Source: Siphonodentalium dalli
Taxonomy: Eukaryota > Mollusca > Scaphopoda > Gadilida > Siphonodentaliidae
Direction: 5' to 3'
Assembly: GCA_032622095.1 (NCBI GenBank)
Contig: CP136066.1
Span: 57,628,609 to 57,692,608, forward strand
DNA: 64,000 nt
Under the pieces are notes generated by a model. That model saw only the letters and a list, made by a program, of their open reading frames with translations. It made no database searches and had not been told where the DNA came from. The translations under genes and the position numbers were made by a program. This document shows positions 32,681 through 45,450 of this stretch, piece by piece (positions within the stretch are counted from its first letter, which is position 1; each line of letters opens with the position of its first letter).

Positions 32681-34680
32681 CTCACAAGCGAGAACCCCGA
32701 ATGAGATGCATGTGTGGAAAATAAATATTGCAAAGTCAATCAGAATAGAGTCCCGGATTCGCCGCTCCCTGCAGTAGGTTGAATTCCCAAAAAGGAACGA
32801 GAGACAGTCTTCATTGCCAGCATATCCAAGAAGTTATAAACGTGAATTCCGTTTTCGTCGATTGTTCTTTCACAGAAGACATTACGGAAAAGCACCAAAA
32901 TGTTCGTGTGTTAACCCATCACTGTAAACTAACCCACATATACAACAATAAAACCATATAGTCAGAAATGGTAACGCCCCCAAGATCATATTATTAGCCA
33001 TAATTATAAATTATAAGATAAAATATATTGGTTACATGAATGCATCGCCTCAGAATTCCGTTAAAACAACTAATCCTTCAAATTATTACAAAAAACTACG
33101 GCTTATTACTGCAGATTTTTCATTCAGCAAACCAGAAAGCTTCTAAATGCGGATAAAAATTGTGTTCCCGCCATAAAATCTTCAAGTGTGCATGGCACAG
33201 CCATTGTTAATACCTAAGCATCGAACGCAATTAACGCGGTCATAATAGTTACAAACTGCAACTATAAGAGATCCAGCAAATACACAACCCACGAAAACCC
33301 GAAATGTGTTGTCCTGCGAGATATCCCATCGCTATAGCTCAATTTGACACGGCCAGATTAGCCTTTCTACAATATCCTAAAACAATAAAGCGTCTCAAAT
33401 CATCGGCATAGTCAATAGAACTTTCACGAACTTGGTCATTCCAACTACAGCTTTTACCGGACTCGGGGTCGCAGTAAAACTTTAACGCGTCCCAAAATAA
33501 CTGGAAAAACCAATTATATATTTATAAAATGTCCATAGAACCACAGATTTATAAAATTTGTAGAACAGTATACACCGGTGGCGTTAACAACATAGTCTAT
33601 TGTCATTATACATGGATTTGTTAAGGATGAGTGCTAGGTCCGTGCCTATTTAGAGTCAGCACAGTGCAGTTGGAGTGATATATAGCATTCTGGATAACCC
33701 TTAAGTCTTATCCAACAATAAATCTACAGCCAACTTATTTTATGTGAATTGTGCCTTCTTATGCCATCAACAAGAAGTATAGTATTTGCGAGTCAGAGCA
33801 ACTCGGGCTAATGCCGTGCCATTTTATGTACCAAAACGTAAAATGTAATCGTACTCCTAAGTATATGTAGTCACTCGGAGGGTCCTCGACTATCACCGTT
33901 AAGCCCCGTTGGCACATCATGGCTACACCACCCTTCACGTTTATCTCCGTCGGATGCTTATTCTGAGGAATTTTGGGCTAAATTTTCTGGGGCGGCTTGG
34001 GATGATATTTAGCTTCAAGTACATTCAATCGTAAATAGCGAGTAGAGTATTTTCCGTGCAAAATACTGGATGTTTTGTCAACAGTGCCGGTATTTTCGTC
34101 ATGGGTGACCATTAGCTGACACACCTACAGCATTATATATCGTTTTCTCTGGCGTCACACCATTCACTGCGTGAAGGACAATACTCACATTACTGGGCAA
34201 ACATAAAACAGATAATACATACCTCTCCATTTGTCCGGAATAATTGGTTTAGTGCGGAGTTCTAAATTCATTGTCCCCAGAAATGACTCAAAAACTCGGA
34301 GTGCCTCGTTGCTTCGAAATTACTGTCCGCACACGGGGTATACGGATGACTCGTACATGTATGTCATTTTCACCCGCTATACGGTGACATCTGAGTTGGC
34401 TACCATGGCAACAGAGCGTTTAAGCGGCGATTCTTATGTAGCATAGCATATTTAGCAAGTTATTGCTGGTGCTACGTGCACTGGTCCTGTCCACAGTGCC
34501 GATTTTGCGACACGAAATGATTTTTGCCCCCCCCCCCCCCCCCCCGTGCACGACTTCATGCAGCATAATTTAACTTTTTTTAAATTGGAAGGAGCTTTAT
34601 GGCCGCATCCCTGCTTCATATGCGCACGTGGTGTATTTGGGGTCAGCCACACACACATGGGGTCAACTTGTACGAACATC
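32681..34680. other. Non-coding, no gene seen
   Basis: No exon or element was recognised. A C19 run lies at about 34528-34546. Confidence 0.4.
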
Positions 34681-35110
34681 TTAACCGTTCTCTAAATATT
34701 CCATAGGCCATGTTCACCCCTCCAGGAGGTTTTATATTCGAGCGGAGCACACACTCATGACTAGCTTCAAATTGGTCGAAATACGAACCGTTCTCGGGGT
34801 GGTGTTGCCGTTTATAGGATGAAATCTCAACCGTTCTCTAAAATAGTCCATATGAAGTGTTTACCCCCCTCCAGAGTCCAGATGGGGGTATGTCTAGGCG
34901 GTTTTCGGAGCGCACAGGCATATATTCAAACTGGTCGATATCGCAAACGTTATCTGAAATGCATGGTCCATCATTAAGCAATTTTGATATACCTCGGGAG
35001 TTGACACCCAGCTAGGATAGAGCTCAGATATGCAATGCTTCCATTTGGGTTATTTTGCACAGGGCCAAATTCAGTAAATCCGAACCGTTCTCGCAAATGG
35101 TCCATATGCC
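34681..35110. repeat. Degenerate tandem repeat with AACCGTTCTC
   Basis: (C/G)AACCGTTCTC(T/G) followed by a CCATA(G/T)G(C/A)C-like block occurs near 34682, 34787, 34828 and 35080, with A(A/T)ACTGGTCGA-like blocks between. The units are about 150 bp and strongly diverged. Confidence 0.5.
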
Positions 35111-36993
35111 ATTTACTTTCACCCCTTGCGATACCCACTCACAGGTTACACACTATGTAATCAAGTAACGTCGGGGAGGCAATTACGTCGCCGCGGATCG
35201 ATTGTCCAACGGCGGTGATCGAGTTACAACAACGTTTAACGGCAAACAACGGTGGCGATTGTTACTATTTTTAGAATAACCGAGGCGAGGAGTTTTGTGA
35301 CACGTTATTTTAAGGTGTGTGTTTATCTCTCGCTTTTGTTTATATACATTTATTAACGCCCCAATTTATACAGATTACATCCGTTATATATACTAGTACT
35401 CAGCTTTAGACCACGTACAAGTAGTCCAAATGTTTTGCGGAAAATACCTACTGCATGTAAATGTCAGTTTCTAGCTTGAATTTGTCAATGTTTCTACGAC
35501 TTTCGACAGTACAACAGCCACATTGTTTAATTTATTGTACGTGTCTTCATGCGTTACGCGAAGCACATATCACACATGTTCGTATCCAGTCCGTCTTGGA
35601 CATGCTTACCTCACGATAAAAACAAAGGTTTGAATCGTTCTTGGATTTTATTTTAGAACTGTCAATTATTTTGTTTAGTGCATAATTCCATTACTTACTA
35701 CACAATTCTTCCCACGGAGTTTAAGATCCCAAAACACATTCATAATGGGATGTACGTAGGTCTATACGCCAAATATATTATATGGTATTATTCAGTATGG
35801 AGTAAACTACATGTACCCACATATACTACAAAAAACAGTATCAGTATGCATCTGAGTGTATGTTTACACAGACTGGGTATTATTATGCACCCGTACGTAG
35901 TTCTGTAGGTATATATAGTCGCGATGTCTCCGACGTCCGTCCTTACAAACATTTTACATTATAACTCAAGCATCAGTTATCGGATATTGATGTCCTTTGG
36001 TATGGTGATATAGACCAACAGCATGGGAGAACAGACATCTGCATATTGTGGGTTTTGTCCACGCATACCTATCATAGTTATGGCCCTTATTGGACTTAGA
36101 AAACATCATACAATGAACGTTTTGCATTATAACTCATCAGTTTTCGGATGTAATTTTGATAAACCAGCATGGGGGATATCTACATATCTCTGGTTTTATC
36201 CACACTTATCTCTGGTTTTATCCACACTTTCATACTAGAGTTCTGGCCCTTGTATGACTTACACAAATAAAACGCCACTGTCTGGCACACAGTCTGGGGG
36301 CATATGTCTATATTTCCCCAGATGGAACAACTAATGCAATAATTTTAAATGGTAAACACACATAATGTGACATGGTCGTGTAATAGATTGGTACGCGAAA
36401 TAATGGGTTAACCCGAAATAATTTGAAGCGATGTTTGTGTCAAAAGACGCTGCAGAGTCCTCACTGTAACATATATAAATTCCGCTAAAATCCGCTTTGG
36501 GGAAACTTTGTTATTCAAGATGGCGGATCAGTTCTCGAAATAAGTCATTATACGATACGAAAAAAATGCTTCTTTACCAATTTATTCCGGGTCTAACGGC
36601 AATACTTTAGGTTACAGTGAAGTAATTCGATTGGTAGCGCCCTCCAACGGATTTTGGATACAGGAGAGAATTAAAAAGATTCTGGGCTCTGGTTGGTTAA
36701 TAGTAGTTTCGATATTTAAACATATAAAATACATGCCATCATTCCTCTTGTAATTTCAGACTCCAAACAAAACATTGGCACATTGCAAAGCACGTGGTTC
36801 CGAGATTGAATTTTTTTGGTGTGAGGTAAAAAATGTCAATATTTTGTTCATGCAATTCTGACTCTAGATTATAAATTCCAAATTTAAAGGTATATTCCAT
36901 GCTAGACTATATGATTTTTTTCATGCAGAAACTTTCCGCAGATGCCAATCCTGGTGATCATGTACTCATTTATCACAATTCGTGGATAGTCCG
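35111..36993. other. Non-coding; two-unit repeat at 35945-36270
   Basis: Two units share ACAAACATTTTACATTATAA / ACGTTTTGCATTATAACTCA, ATATTGATGTCCTTTGG / TGTAATTTTGATAAACC, CAGCATGGG and GGTTTTATCCAC. A 24-bp direct duplication (ATCTCTGGTTTTATCCACAC) lies at about 36188-36232. No gene was recognised. Confidence 0.45.
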
Positions 36994-39900
36994 CACGCCC
37001 GATAACCCTATAGGCTGGTGGCTGTGGGTAGACATATTGCTGTAGTGATATTGTGTGGCGGTTTTCACACGTGTGCTCAGAATTTGAGGAAAATCATAAA
37101 TTCTGGAATCCACCCGGCGAGAACGCTTATGGCATTAGATAGGACCATGACTGGTGTATTCATACACCATTTGTGATAGCCGTGTGCCTTTAGATATATT
37201 TTTTATTACTTAATTTGTCGAATTTTACAACCGGTTTTTGTCGTTTATCAAAGACACTACCTAATATAAATGGTAGAAATCTCGATATGTAGGCTTCATG
37301 TACACATGTCACTAGATGCACATTCCATTGATACAATGAAACCAAAATCCACAATAAAAGACATATTTTTCGTGGAAAAATATCGATTTTCCTGAGTGTC
37401 ATATCACAAATTTATGACAGGCATATTGCCTCCGCAGATAGGCTCATGGCAAAGCACAAACTTGTTATGATAGGCAAGTGGTAAATATTGACCAAGCTCC
37501 AATTTAGCACTTTAAAGCCAACAATATGCAACTTCTGGCATATATTATTTTATAAATACACTCTGGAATGATTATTCATTCATATAAAATAGACAGAACC
37601 ACACATATGTGTGCATGACGTGAAAATTAACGCACGAGTTTGTTACGCGGAATGTTACAACGTTACAACGATGGGGCGCGAGTTGTAACTTGCAGCATAA
37701 TTTAATTTTCTCACCACGCACACATAATGTGTGGTTGTGTTTTATTACACACCCACTAGAACTATTCAACATCGAGATTTAGCGTTTATTGATTCGTTTC
37801 TGTCGTAATTTATAGCCATTTTTATCAAACTGATAGGCGACTTTATTAATAAAGTTTGTAGTTCTTGTTCAAAAGATAAAGTTGACGTAATTTGTGACTC
37901 GTGACGTCGACGTTTTCCGTATTGTATACGTGTTGAATACGCTGGTAAAGATATTGTATGGGCTACACTGCTCAATATAAGAAAATTAACACAATAGGTG
38001 TGTAATAAATATATAATTTGACTTGCGTGTTTGGCAACCGACAATAACACTATATTTATTGGAACTAATATATTTTTCGTTCTCGTTTCAGTTGCAAGCA
38101 TGGCACTCAAATATAAATGTTTTAACTGCGGGACAAAATTTGCTGACGTCGAGAATATCGTTGATCATATTGTTGATTTACACAAAGACGAAGAACTCCG
38201 GTATCTGGAAAGTATTTTCGACACAAAAAGTGGGACAGAAAAATATGCCAAAAAGGTTCATTCGGGAATAGTTCCGGTGGACTTAGAACGGGAGGGAAAA
38301 CGTATTGTTGTGAATAATGAAAACACATTTATTCTCAATATTCATTCGAAGGTGAAAAGGTTAAACACACCAGTTAAAAGGACGCTCGACTTTGGTTCCG
38401 AGACCGTACAACATGATAGTTTCGATGATGACGATGATCTCGATGAACTTGACAGAGACACCATGAACTTTAATGATGATGCCCGTGATGGTCGCTTCGA
38501 AGTAGAATTATCCCAACTGTCCAGGATGCTACCCGATGTGTTACGAAATCTAGAACGCGAGGTCCAGGTCGACATGTTTATGAAGTTTAATCGTTTGGTT
38601 GCACAGGACGAGTTACCTCTTGATAACATTTGCTATCTCCTTTTCCTGGATGTGGTAAATTGGTTTTCCACATCGAATACATCGTTCATGAGATATCCGG
38701 AAGCAACCAGAGAATTTTGGAAGGCGGGATATCGACTTTTTCATGGAAAATTCATCAGATTCATGGGTGGTATCAGGAACTTGGGACAAGTTCTGGAGGG
38801 CGTAACCGAGAAAGGGTGGTTCAATCCACACGATTCCCGCATAAATTTTGCTGTACCCAGCATGTACCCAGCATGTACCCAGCATGTACCCAGCAAGAGT
38901 TGCTTGTTGTCCGCCATACCTACAATGTCGTTTCTTCCTGGAATTTGTGACGAAGCAATTCAGAATATTGCAGAAAATGTGGATCGAAAAGTAATAAAAA
39001 TAGCGGTTGATGGGAAATAAATATGCAGAGGTAAGGGGAAGATTATGGGAGACGTCGATTGCTGGGGCCACGAAACTGAACCGACGTTAAAGAAAAAGAA
39101 GACAGCACTGTTGGTCGATAGAGCGATGGTGATCAAATGCATGAGCCGAACGAATGGAAGTGGACGATATTAAACTGTTGAATATGATACCAAACTCATC
39201 GGCAGTTGAACTACTTAACCTCTTGCAAGCGTTGGTGACAAGAATGGCCGAGATCAACCATAATCTAAAGGACCGTTCTGAATCAGCTCGGCTGACAGAA
39301 GACAAGTTCAAGAAGCTGGCTGGCAGTAATTGGATCAAGTCCAGGTTTCATCCTGTAATATGTTTGATGCGGACGAAACGAAGCGAATTCATCCAACATT
39401 TTGACGACAGTTTGGAAATCGCAACAGAACTGTCACATATTGGAAGTGTACTCAATGGGAAGCAGGAATCTTGTTGTCCTTCCAATTATGTTGTGGTGTC
39501 TGAGCAACTGAACCTTCGTGAACTCAATTAACATTATACAGGGTCGGAAAGTGAGCATATGAAACAACGAACTGACGAATGGTTTGCACTGAGGAAGACA
39601 GCAAAAGTTACGGGTAGTACCGCGTTCAATGCCGTTGGAGCCGGTTTGTTAAAATCCCAACATGAACATATCAGAATGCTGGAAGGGCACGATAAACCAA
39701 GCCCAGATGAGGAAACAAAGAGGCGATTCGAATACGGGACAGAGCATGAAATTTCTGAGATATGCATTACAGTTTAAACGGAAGTTGCAAAACCCGCTCA
39801 AATTTGTGCTATTATTTCATAATAAACTGAATAAATACTAATTATTTCTAAGTTTTAATACATTTTATCAGATTTATTGACTAATTTCTGCATTTAGAAG

Positions 39901-41321
39901 CAGAATCTTAGATTTAGATGTCAGAAAATCTTAAATCATCCCGCGATGACAACTCGATGTTTTTTTTCTGAGGTGATCATTTCTCCGATATGATATCGTA
40001 CTCGGTGAATTTTAGACGCACCCAAAAACCTGCCCCACGGTCTTGACAAAAACAATTACCACTATAAATGCACACGAAGTATCACGGCGATTCCTCCTAT
40101 ATATAGCCCATGAGACAACAGCGCCAACTCAATTAAGTTAACGCCCCACACACAGTTGTGTTATTGCTCGGTGCTCCTGTTTATGTATTTATGCGGCATA
40201 ACTGGGTCATGGTTCAGGTCCACTATATGTATGCTCTAGCTATACAGGTTCTAGCGTACCCTAATTTTCGCACCTGATATTTCTCTGAGCCCAATGTCTT
40301 TACCTATATTGATACCACATAAAGTTATGTATAACTATTAGCTACATTTAACATTGGCGGGACATTGAATTATTGTTAATAGCATCGTATACTGTTATTT
40401 ATTTGTGTGCGGTTTATATTCCATAAACCGGCGTAGACATGAATCATTCTGGTCGAAGAGAAAAAAAGAAATATATGAACGCCATTCTTTCGCAGAACGC
40501 CAAAAATAAAACCGGCTATAAATGGTAGCTATATTATCTATATGTAGTGGACCATGACCATTCAGCCTGAAAACTGCACAAAGCTGGCATGGCTCATTTT
40601 TTTACATTAAAATATGCTGAATAGTTTGGGCTATACTTTCCCCATTTTCAATTAAAACCCCTTTTTGCAAGTTTGTCACAGTATTTAGTTCACAGTTAAA
40701 ACGTTTTACATTACAACTGCCAGTATTTAGTTCTTGGAAATAAGTAGTGTATGTTTCCTGACTGATGGACGATGTGAATTTACAACACTGTGAATAATAT
40801 AGCATCACAAAAGCGTTTTTCTCAGACTAAAACCACTATTGATCATTGTGATACATGCGTATATGTGTTTGCCATATGTCTATCCTCTCGGTGTTTGGCT
40901 ATTCAATATGCCTACCACAAAATATGGACGGGACAGTATGTCAAATAGCTTTTTTTAACTGAAAAATGCATTATTTGAGTTCGCAGTCATGTTTGTCTTG
41001 TCACTGAGATACTATATCACATGTATCCACGAAAATAACTTACAAATGCTGAGCAAATTTGGGAGTTTGTTTACTTTGAAAGTTTGAAAAAGTCGACAAA
41101 ATCCGAGATATTTTGTCTTCAAACAACGTATTCTGCAATGCCAAATTGTTACCAATAGGTTCAACTTATAAATCAGACATTACTGCATCTGACGTGATAA
41201 AAAAAATCTGACCTTTTACAGCGTATTTGATAAATTATAATCTAAAACATACCTTGGTTGAGAAACCCGCCACGCAATATCACTACAGCAATATGCCTAC
41301 CCACAGCCACCAGCCTATAGG
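36994..41321 (+). mobile_element. 4.2-kb TIR DNA transposon with ZnF-YqaJ gene, copy 2 (right end lost)
   Basis: Nearly identical to 8980-13192 from the CACGCCCGATAACCC terminus onward. The inner part of the right TIR is present (about 41263-41321), but its last 15 or so bases are replaced by an LTR-element fragment starting GGCGAGAGTCC. An interior block (39833-40065) differs from copy 1 (11843-11925). The different outer flanks argue for transposition rather than segmental duplication. Confidence 0.8.
38100..39777 (+). pseudogene. ZnF-YqaJ gene of transposon copy 2, more degraded
   Basis: Same gene as 10110-11787, with the same splice acceptor (ending 38091), zinc finger, acidic stretch and 11-bp repeat. 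The first frame stops earlier, at TAA 39018-39020, in IKIAVDGK-stop. The shared extra G near 39154 shifts into the second frame. That frame has its own stop at 39529-39531 (NLRELN-stop), beyond which the YqaJ-type motifs QRTDEWFALR, KVTGS and YGTEHEISEI continue to 39777. It therefore has two stops more than copy 1 and cannot give a single product. Confidence 0.75.
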
Positions 41322-42184
41322 GCGAGAGTCCAAGCATGCTCTGCTGGTCGAGATATATTACGACGAATGCTTCTTCTTAGTAGTTATGATTATATGTTAT
41401 TCTCCGTGGCTGCCTTGCTGTTAACTTGTAAATACTTGTATAAATAATGTTATAATGTCATGTCTGAGAGTTGCCGACTTAGTGTGGAAGAACCTGGGAG
41501 TATTAAATCCCCGACTTGGTGCCGTGAGCGAGACGCTTCTTGGAATTCTTGGAAATGGACGCGGGCAGTCACGGGGAAGGAAAGAGTTATGAGATAATTT
41601 GCATATTGGCTGGTTCACATCCCCTCATAGACATTAAGGTCGATTTATCTTTGGTTTACAATTGTTGTGTCAATTGTACATATAAGGTATGCTTTGAAAC
41701 TGTCGTTGCGCGGAAGTTGTCTAAGCTTCTCTTGTGTTGCGTCTATGTCAAGTTGTTGTTTTGAAATCGTTGCGTCGATTTAAAATAAATAATATCTGGT
41801 CTAAATTGTTGTGTAAATTGGCCATAGTTATCACATTTCACAAATGTTACCAGGTATAATAAATAATCACTGGAATAAAATTAGTGTCCATCGCTATATG
41901 GTATTCAATAAAATGGATAAGATTGATGTTACAATCTGCACGAAAATGAGTCCCAGTGAATTATGAAAGTATGCATTATTGTGTTCCGTCTAGATCGAGT
42001 TGTTGTTTTAAAATTGTTGCGTCGATTTAAAATAAATTATATCTGGTCGAAATTTTTGTGTAAATTGGCCGTAGTTATTAAATTTGACAAATGTTACCAT
42101 ACCTGATTAATAAATAATCACTGGGATAAAATTAGTGTCCATCGTTATGGCATCCAATAGTCCAGGAGATATTGGTCGACCTCT

Positions 42185-42600
42185 GCACCCCCCCCCCCCC
42201 CAGGACTCAACTTCACCCTGACCGCCAGTTTGGCCGCCATCTTGACTGTGAGTGTCAATTGCCAAACCCTAATGAAAACTTCATATCAATATTCCACATC
42301 AACATACAATGGTGGGTAGAAATCGCGAAACAATAATGCTCATCGTAAGAAAGTAAAGGAATGAGGCGTATTTTCAAATTTCGGTCGCCATTTTGGCCGC
42401 CATCTTCTTTTTGGATAACTATTTCTTGCATGAGATGTAAGGTAATTACTTCACCTCAGTATTTACAACTCAACTGTAAGCATGGGTGGAGTTGTCTCTA
42501 CAATAATGCCCAATGATGTGAATATGAGGGAATTTCGGTGATTTTTCAAAATCTGTCCGCCATTGTGGGCGCCATTTTGGTTGTGGGGGACACGCCCGGA
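42185..42600. repeat. Degenerate 'GGCCGCCAT' repeat in LTR element B
   Basis: TTTGGCCGCCATCTTG-like blocks near 42230, 42390 and 42560 resemble the arrays at 7440 and 13262. A C13 run lies at about 42189. Confidence 0.4.
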
Positions 42601-43957
42601 TTAGGTTAAAATGTTGATTTTTAAAAATATATAGATCGATGTATATGTAACCAGAAGAACAGAATGTATAGAAAATTGATGGTGCCATTATTAAATATGT
42701 TACGGGATTCTAGAGTGCCTGCGGGTAATATTGGACGTACTGACATGATTCCATATCATGTCTGAGAGTCTAGGGACGGCACCGGATATCTGGAATAGAA
42801 TATATCATGAACAAATAACTAAATACAAAAAAGTTAGTGAAACACTGCTATGCTTAAAAGTGGGTTCACGCAGATATTAGGGGTATCAAAAGACAACACT
42901 TACCCTTAAGAAAATATCACAGAAAAGAAAATGAATTTTATCCGAATAGTCCTGATAATTTCATTGAAGAATATACTGATTAAAGACAATTGGATAAATA
43001 GTAATTCACGACAATGTAATCTTCCAGAACATAAGAATGATAACAACCAGTGAGTCAAGTTGGATGGTAGCTATGTTGAAAACATTGTCTTTGAAAAATA
43101 AATACATCCTTCCCACAGGGAATTCGCATACAAGAAATCTTGAATTGAGATAGGAAAAACTCACAATTTACACCACAATGCACGCAAATTGATACCCCAT
43201 CTAAAATCAGGCAACAATGAAAAGCAATTAGACACCACTAGCCACAATGCCTTCTTAGCAAGAAACTCGGACAACCCTATTCATGGCCAAGTTTCCTTTC
43301 ACTCGGCAGATCTAATGAATTCAAAAGCAATACACCTCGAGTTACCGTTGTAATTATTCATGCGTGCTAAGTTAATTATGTCGCCTTCGAGAATATAGGC
43401 AACTTAACACTGAACGTATTCATGTATGTCAAAATTAGAGCAAACAAAACATTATCATTGCCACTAGTGATCGGTTCGAGAAATTGGGGTGTTTGTGGAG
43501 TCTGTCTCAATTGTGATATTAAAGTGGTATATATGTACATTCCATTTGGAAGTTAGCCATGGTCAGGAAAATAATGTTTGTATGGTGAACTGTTGATTAG
43601 GTTTAAAGGGACATATCAGGATTGGATTTTTTTTTTTATTACTGACCCATATTTAGTTACGTGAACAAAAAAACGAGTGTGTACATTTTATGTCCATTGT
43701 GAATGGCAGTCCGAGTTAGAATATGCGATATCACGCAAAGAATTCGTTGTATCGAATTCCTGCCAGGAAAAATTCACAAGGAATAGGTATATAAAATATA
43801 TGGCCTTTATATAAAATGTCTTTGATATATATGTTGTTATGTTACAGGATAGTTGCTAGAATTACTGGCTGACAAACTATAGGTAACTCGACGGGTATGC
43901 CCAATACACGGCCCGTGATTCGTGTAGTCAATGAAATGACTTGATACCCACATGTTA

Positions 43958-44370
43958 TGTTGAATTTGGCGTTCCAAGTCAATGGGGTAGTGATATGACA
44001 CGAACGGCGAAGTTTAACATGTTGATGCCAATGATTTTGAAAAATGTTATGCTATAGGGCATTTGTACATGCTGGTATATATAGGGATGTTTAATTTGGC
44101 GTTCCAGGACAATGGGATACTGATATGACACGAACGGCGAGGTTTAACACGTCGATGCCAATGATTTTGTAAAATTTTATGTTATAGAGCGTTTGTACAT
44201 GCTGGTATATATAGGGCCTTTAAGCCCAACCCACAGGTAATGTTGAAATTGGCGTTCCAGGACAATGGGATAATGATATGACACGAACGGCGAGGTTTAA
44301 CACGTCGATGCCAATGATTTTGTAAAAGTTTATGTTATAGAGCATTTGTACATGCTGGTATATAGGGTCT
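43958..44370 (+). repeat. Three-unit tandem repeat
   Basis: Units of about 120-150 bp each contain TTGGCGTTCCA(A/G)G(T/A)CAATGG, GATATGACACGAACGGCGA, GATGCCAATGATTTT and TTTGTACATGCTGGTATATA. The units start near 43967, 44094 and 44250 within LTR element B. Confidence 0.85.
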
Positions 44371-45450
44371 TTATCGGTTCTATGGGCATTTCTATGCAAT
44401 GAAATGTGTTTTACACGTATAGCGTGGTTTTACACGCTGATGCCAAGATCATTAACCAGACTTAATTGATTTTAGTTTCTTACACAACGGCCATATGAAG
44501 TCCTACACTAGACATCATTTTATTGACCCTTAACCAAAATTACGCCCGAATTCAAGGTCAAGTTGAAATTACATCTTTCATATTTAACTTTCGTACTGAA
44601 ACAAGGCGATTATTCAGAATATAGCCAGGACAAACGGAATAATAGGGAAAGGCACCATTATTTCCCAATACTGGATCTGGATCAACGAAAGCCAAAAGAA
44701 AACAGAACAAACACTTATTCACGGATTATGATATTCCTTTGTTTGGAACTTTATGGAACAATCCCCTGTTATCACCAGATTCGCCCAAGGAACTTCTCGG
44801 ATGATGACATTCCTATGTTTTGGAACTCTATAGAACAATACCCTGTTATCAACAGATTTCGCCCCAAGGAACTTTTTTCGGATTATGATATTCCTGTGTT
44901 AAGAACTTGTGTGTTATATTCAGAGCTACCCATATTCCAAATGGGATAGTTTGGATCTCTATCACGAAATCATCAAGTTTTTTGTCTTAGGACAAAAATC
45001 TTGAAAAAGGTGATAAGAGTTATCTAACACTTTCGACCGTAGATGACGTGAGTATGGTTAAAACTATATGATGGGGTCATTGCCCTGGCTTGATGTTGGG
45101 ACAACGAACCCAGGGTGAATGATCCAGGTCATTGACTCTCAGTTCGTTGGTCTACTAAACAATGTATTTTGTTCACCTGTTTTGATCGGAGCGGCACACA
45201 CGTGTTTCAATCAAAATGCGACATCTGGAAGCCATGGGCGTTGTCCCTAAGCATATATATACTTGGCGAGAGTCCAAGCATGCTCTGCTGGTCGAGATAT
45301 ATTACGACAAATGCTTCTTCTTAGTAGTTATGATTATATGTTATTCTCTATGGCTGCCTTGCTGTTAACTTGTAAATACTTGTATAAATAAATGTTATAA
45401 TGTCATGTCTGAGAGTTGCCGACTTAGTGTGAAAGAACCTGGAAGTGTTA

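Larger units (their letters stand above)
41323..45450 (+). mobile_element. Non-autonomous LTR element B
   Basis: A 5' LTR fragment (41323-41505) and the full-length-looking 3' LTR (45002-45450) share CGAGAGTCCAAGCATGCTCT through CATGTCTGAGAGTTGCCGAC. Directly after the 5' fragment comes CTTGGTGCCGTGAGCGAGAC, which could be a primer-binding/leader site. Just before the 3' LTR is GGACAAAAATCT in an AAATCATCAAG context, shared with element A. The 3.5-kb interior has no gag or pol. The 128-aa frame at 44563-44949 lies over a short internal duplication and is not convincing. Confidence 0.6.

Noticed and set aside
8980-41321. The two 4.2-kb copies as a segmental duplication
   Set aside because: Homology begins at the same TIR tip in both, and the outer flanks are unrelated, which fits transposition.
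44563-44949. 128-aa frame in LTR element B
   Set aside because: It covers an internal duplication (GATGACATTCCTATG-like units), starts without support and has no gag or pol motif.
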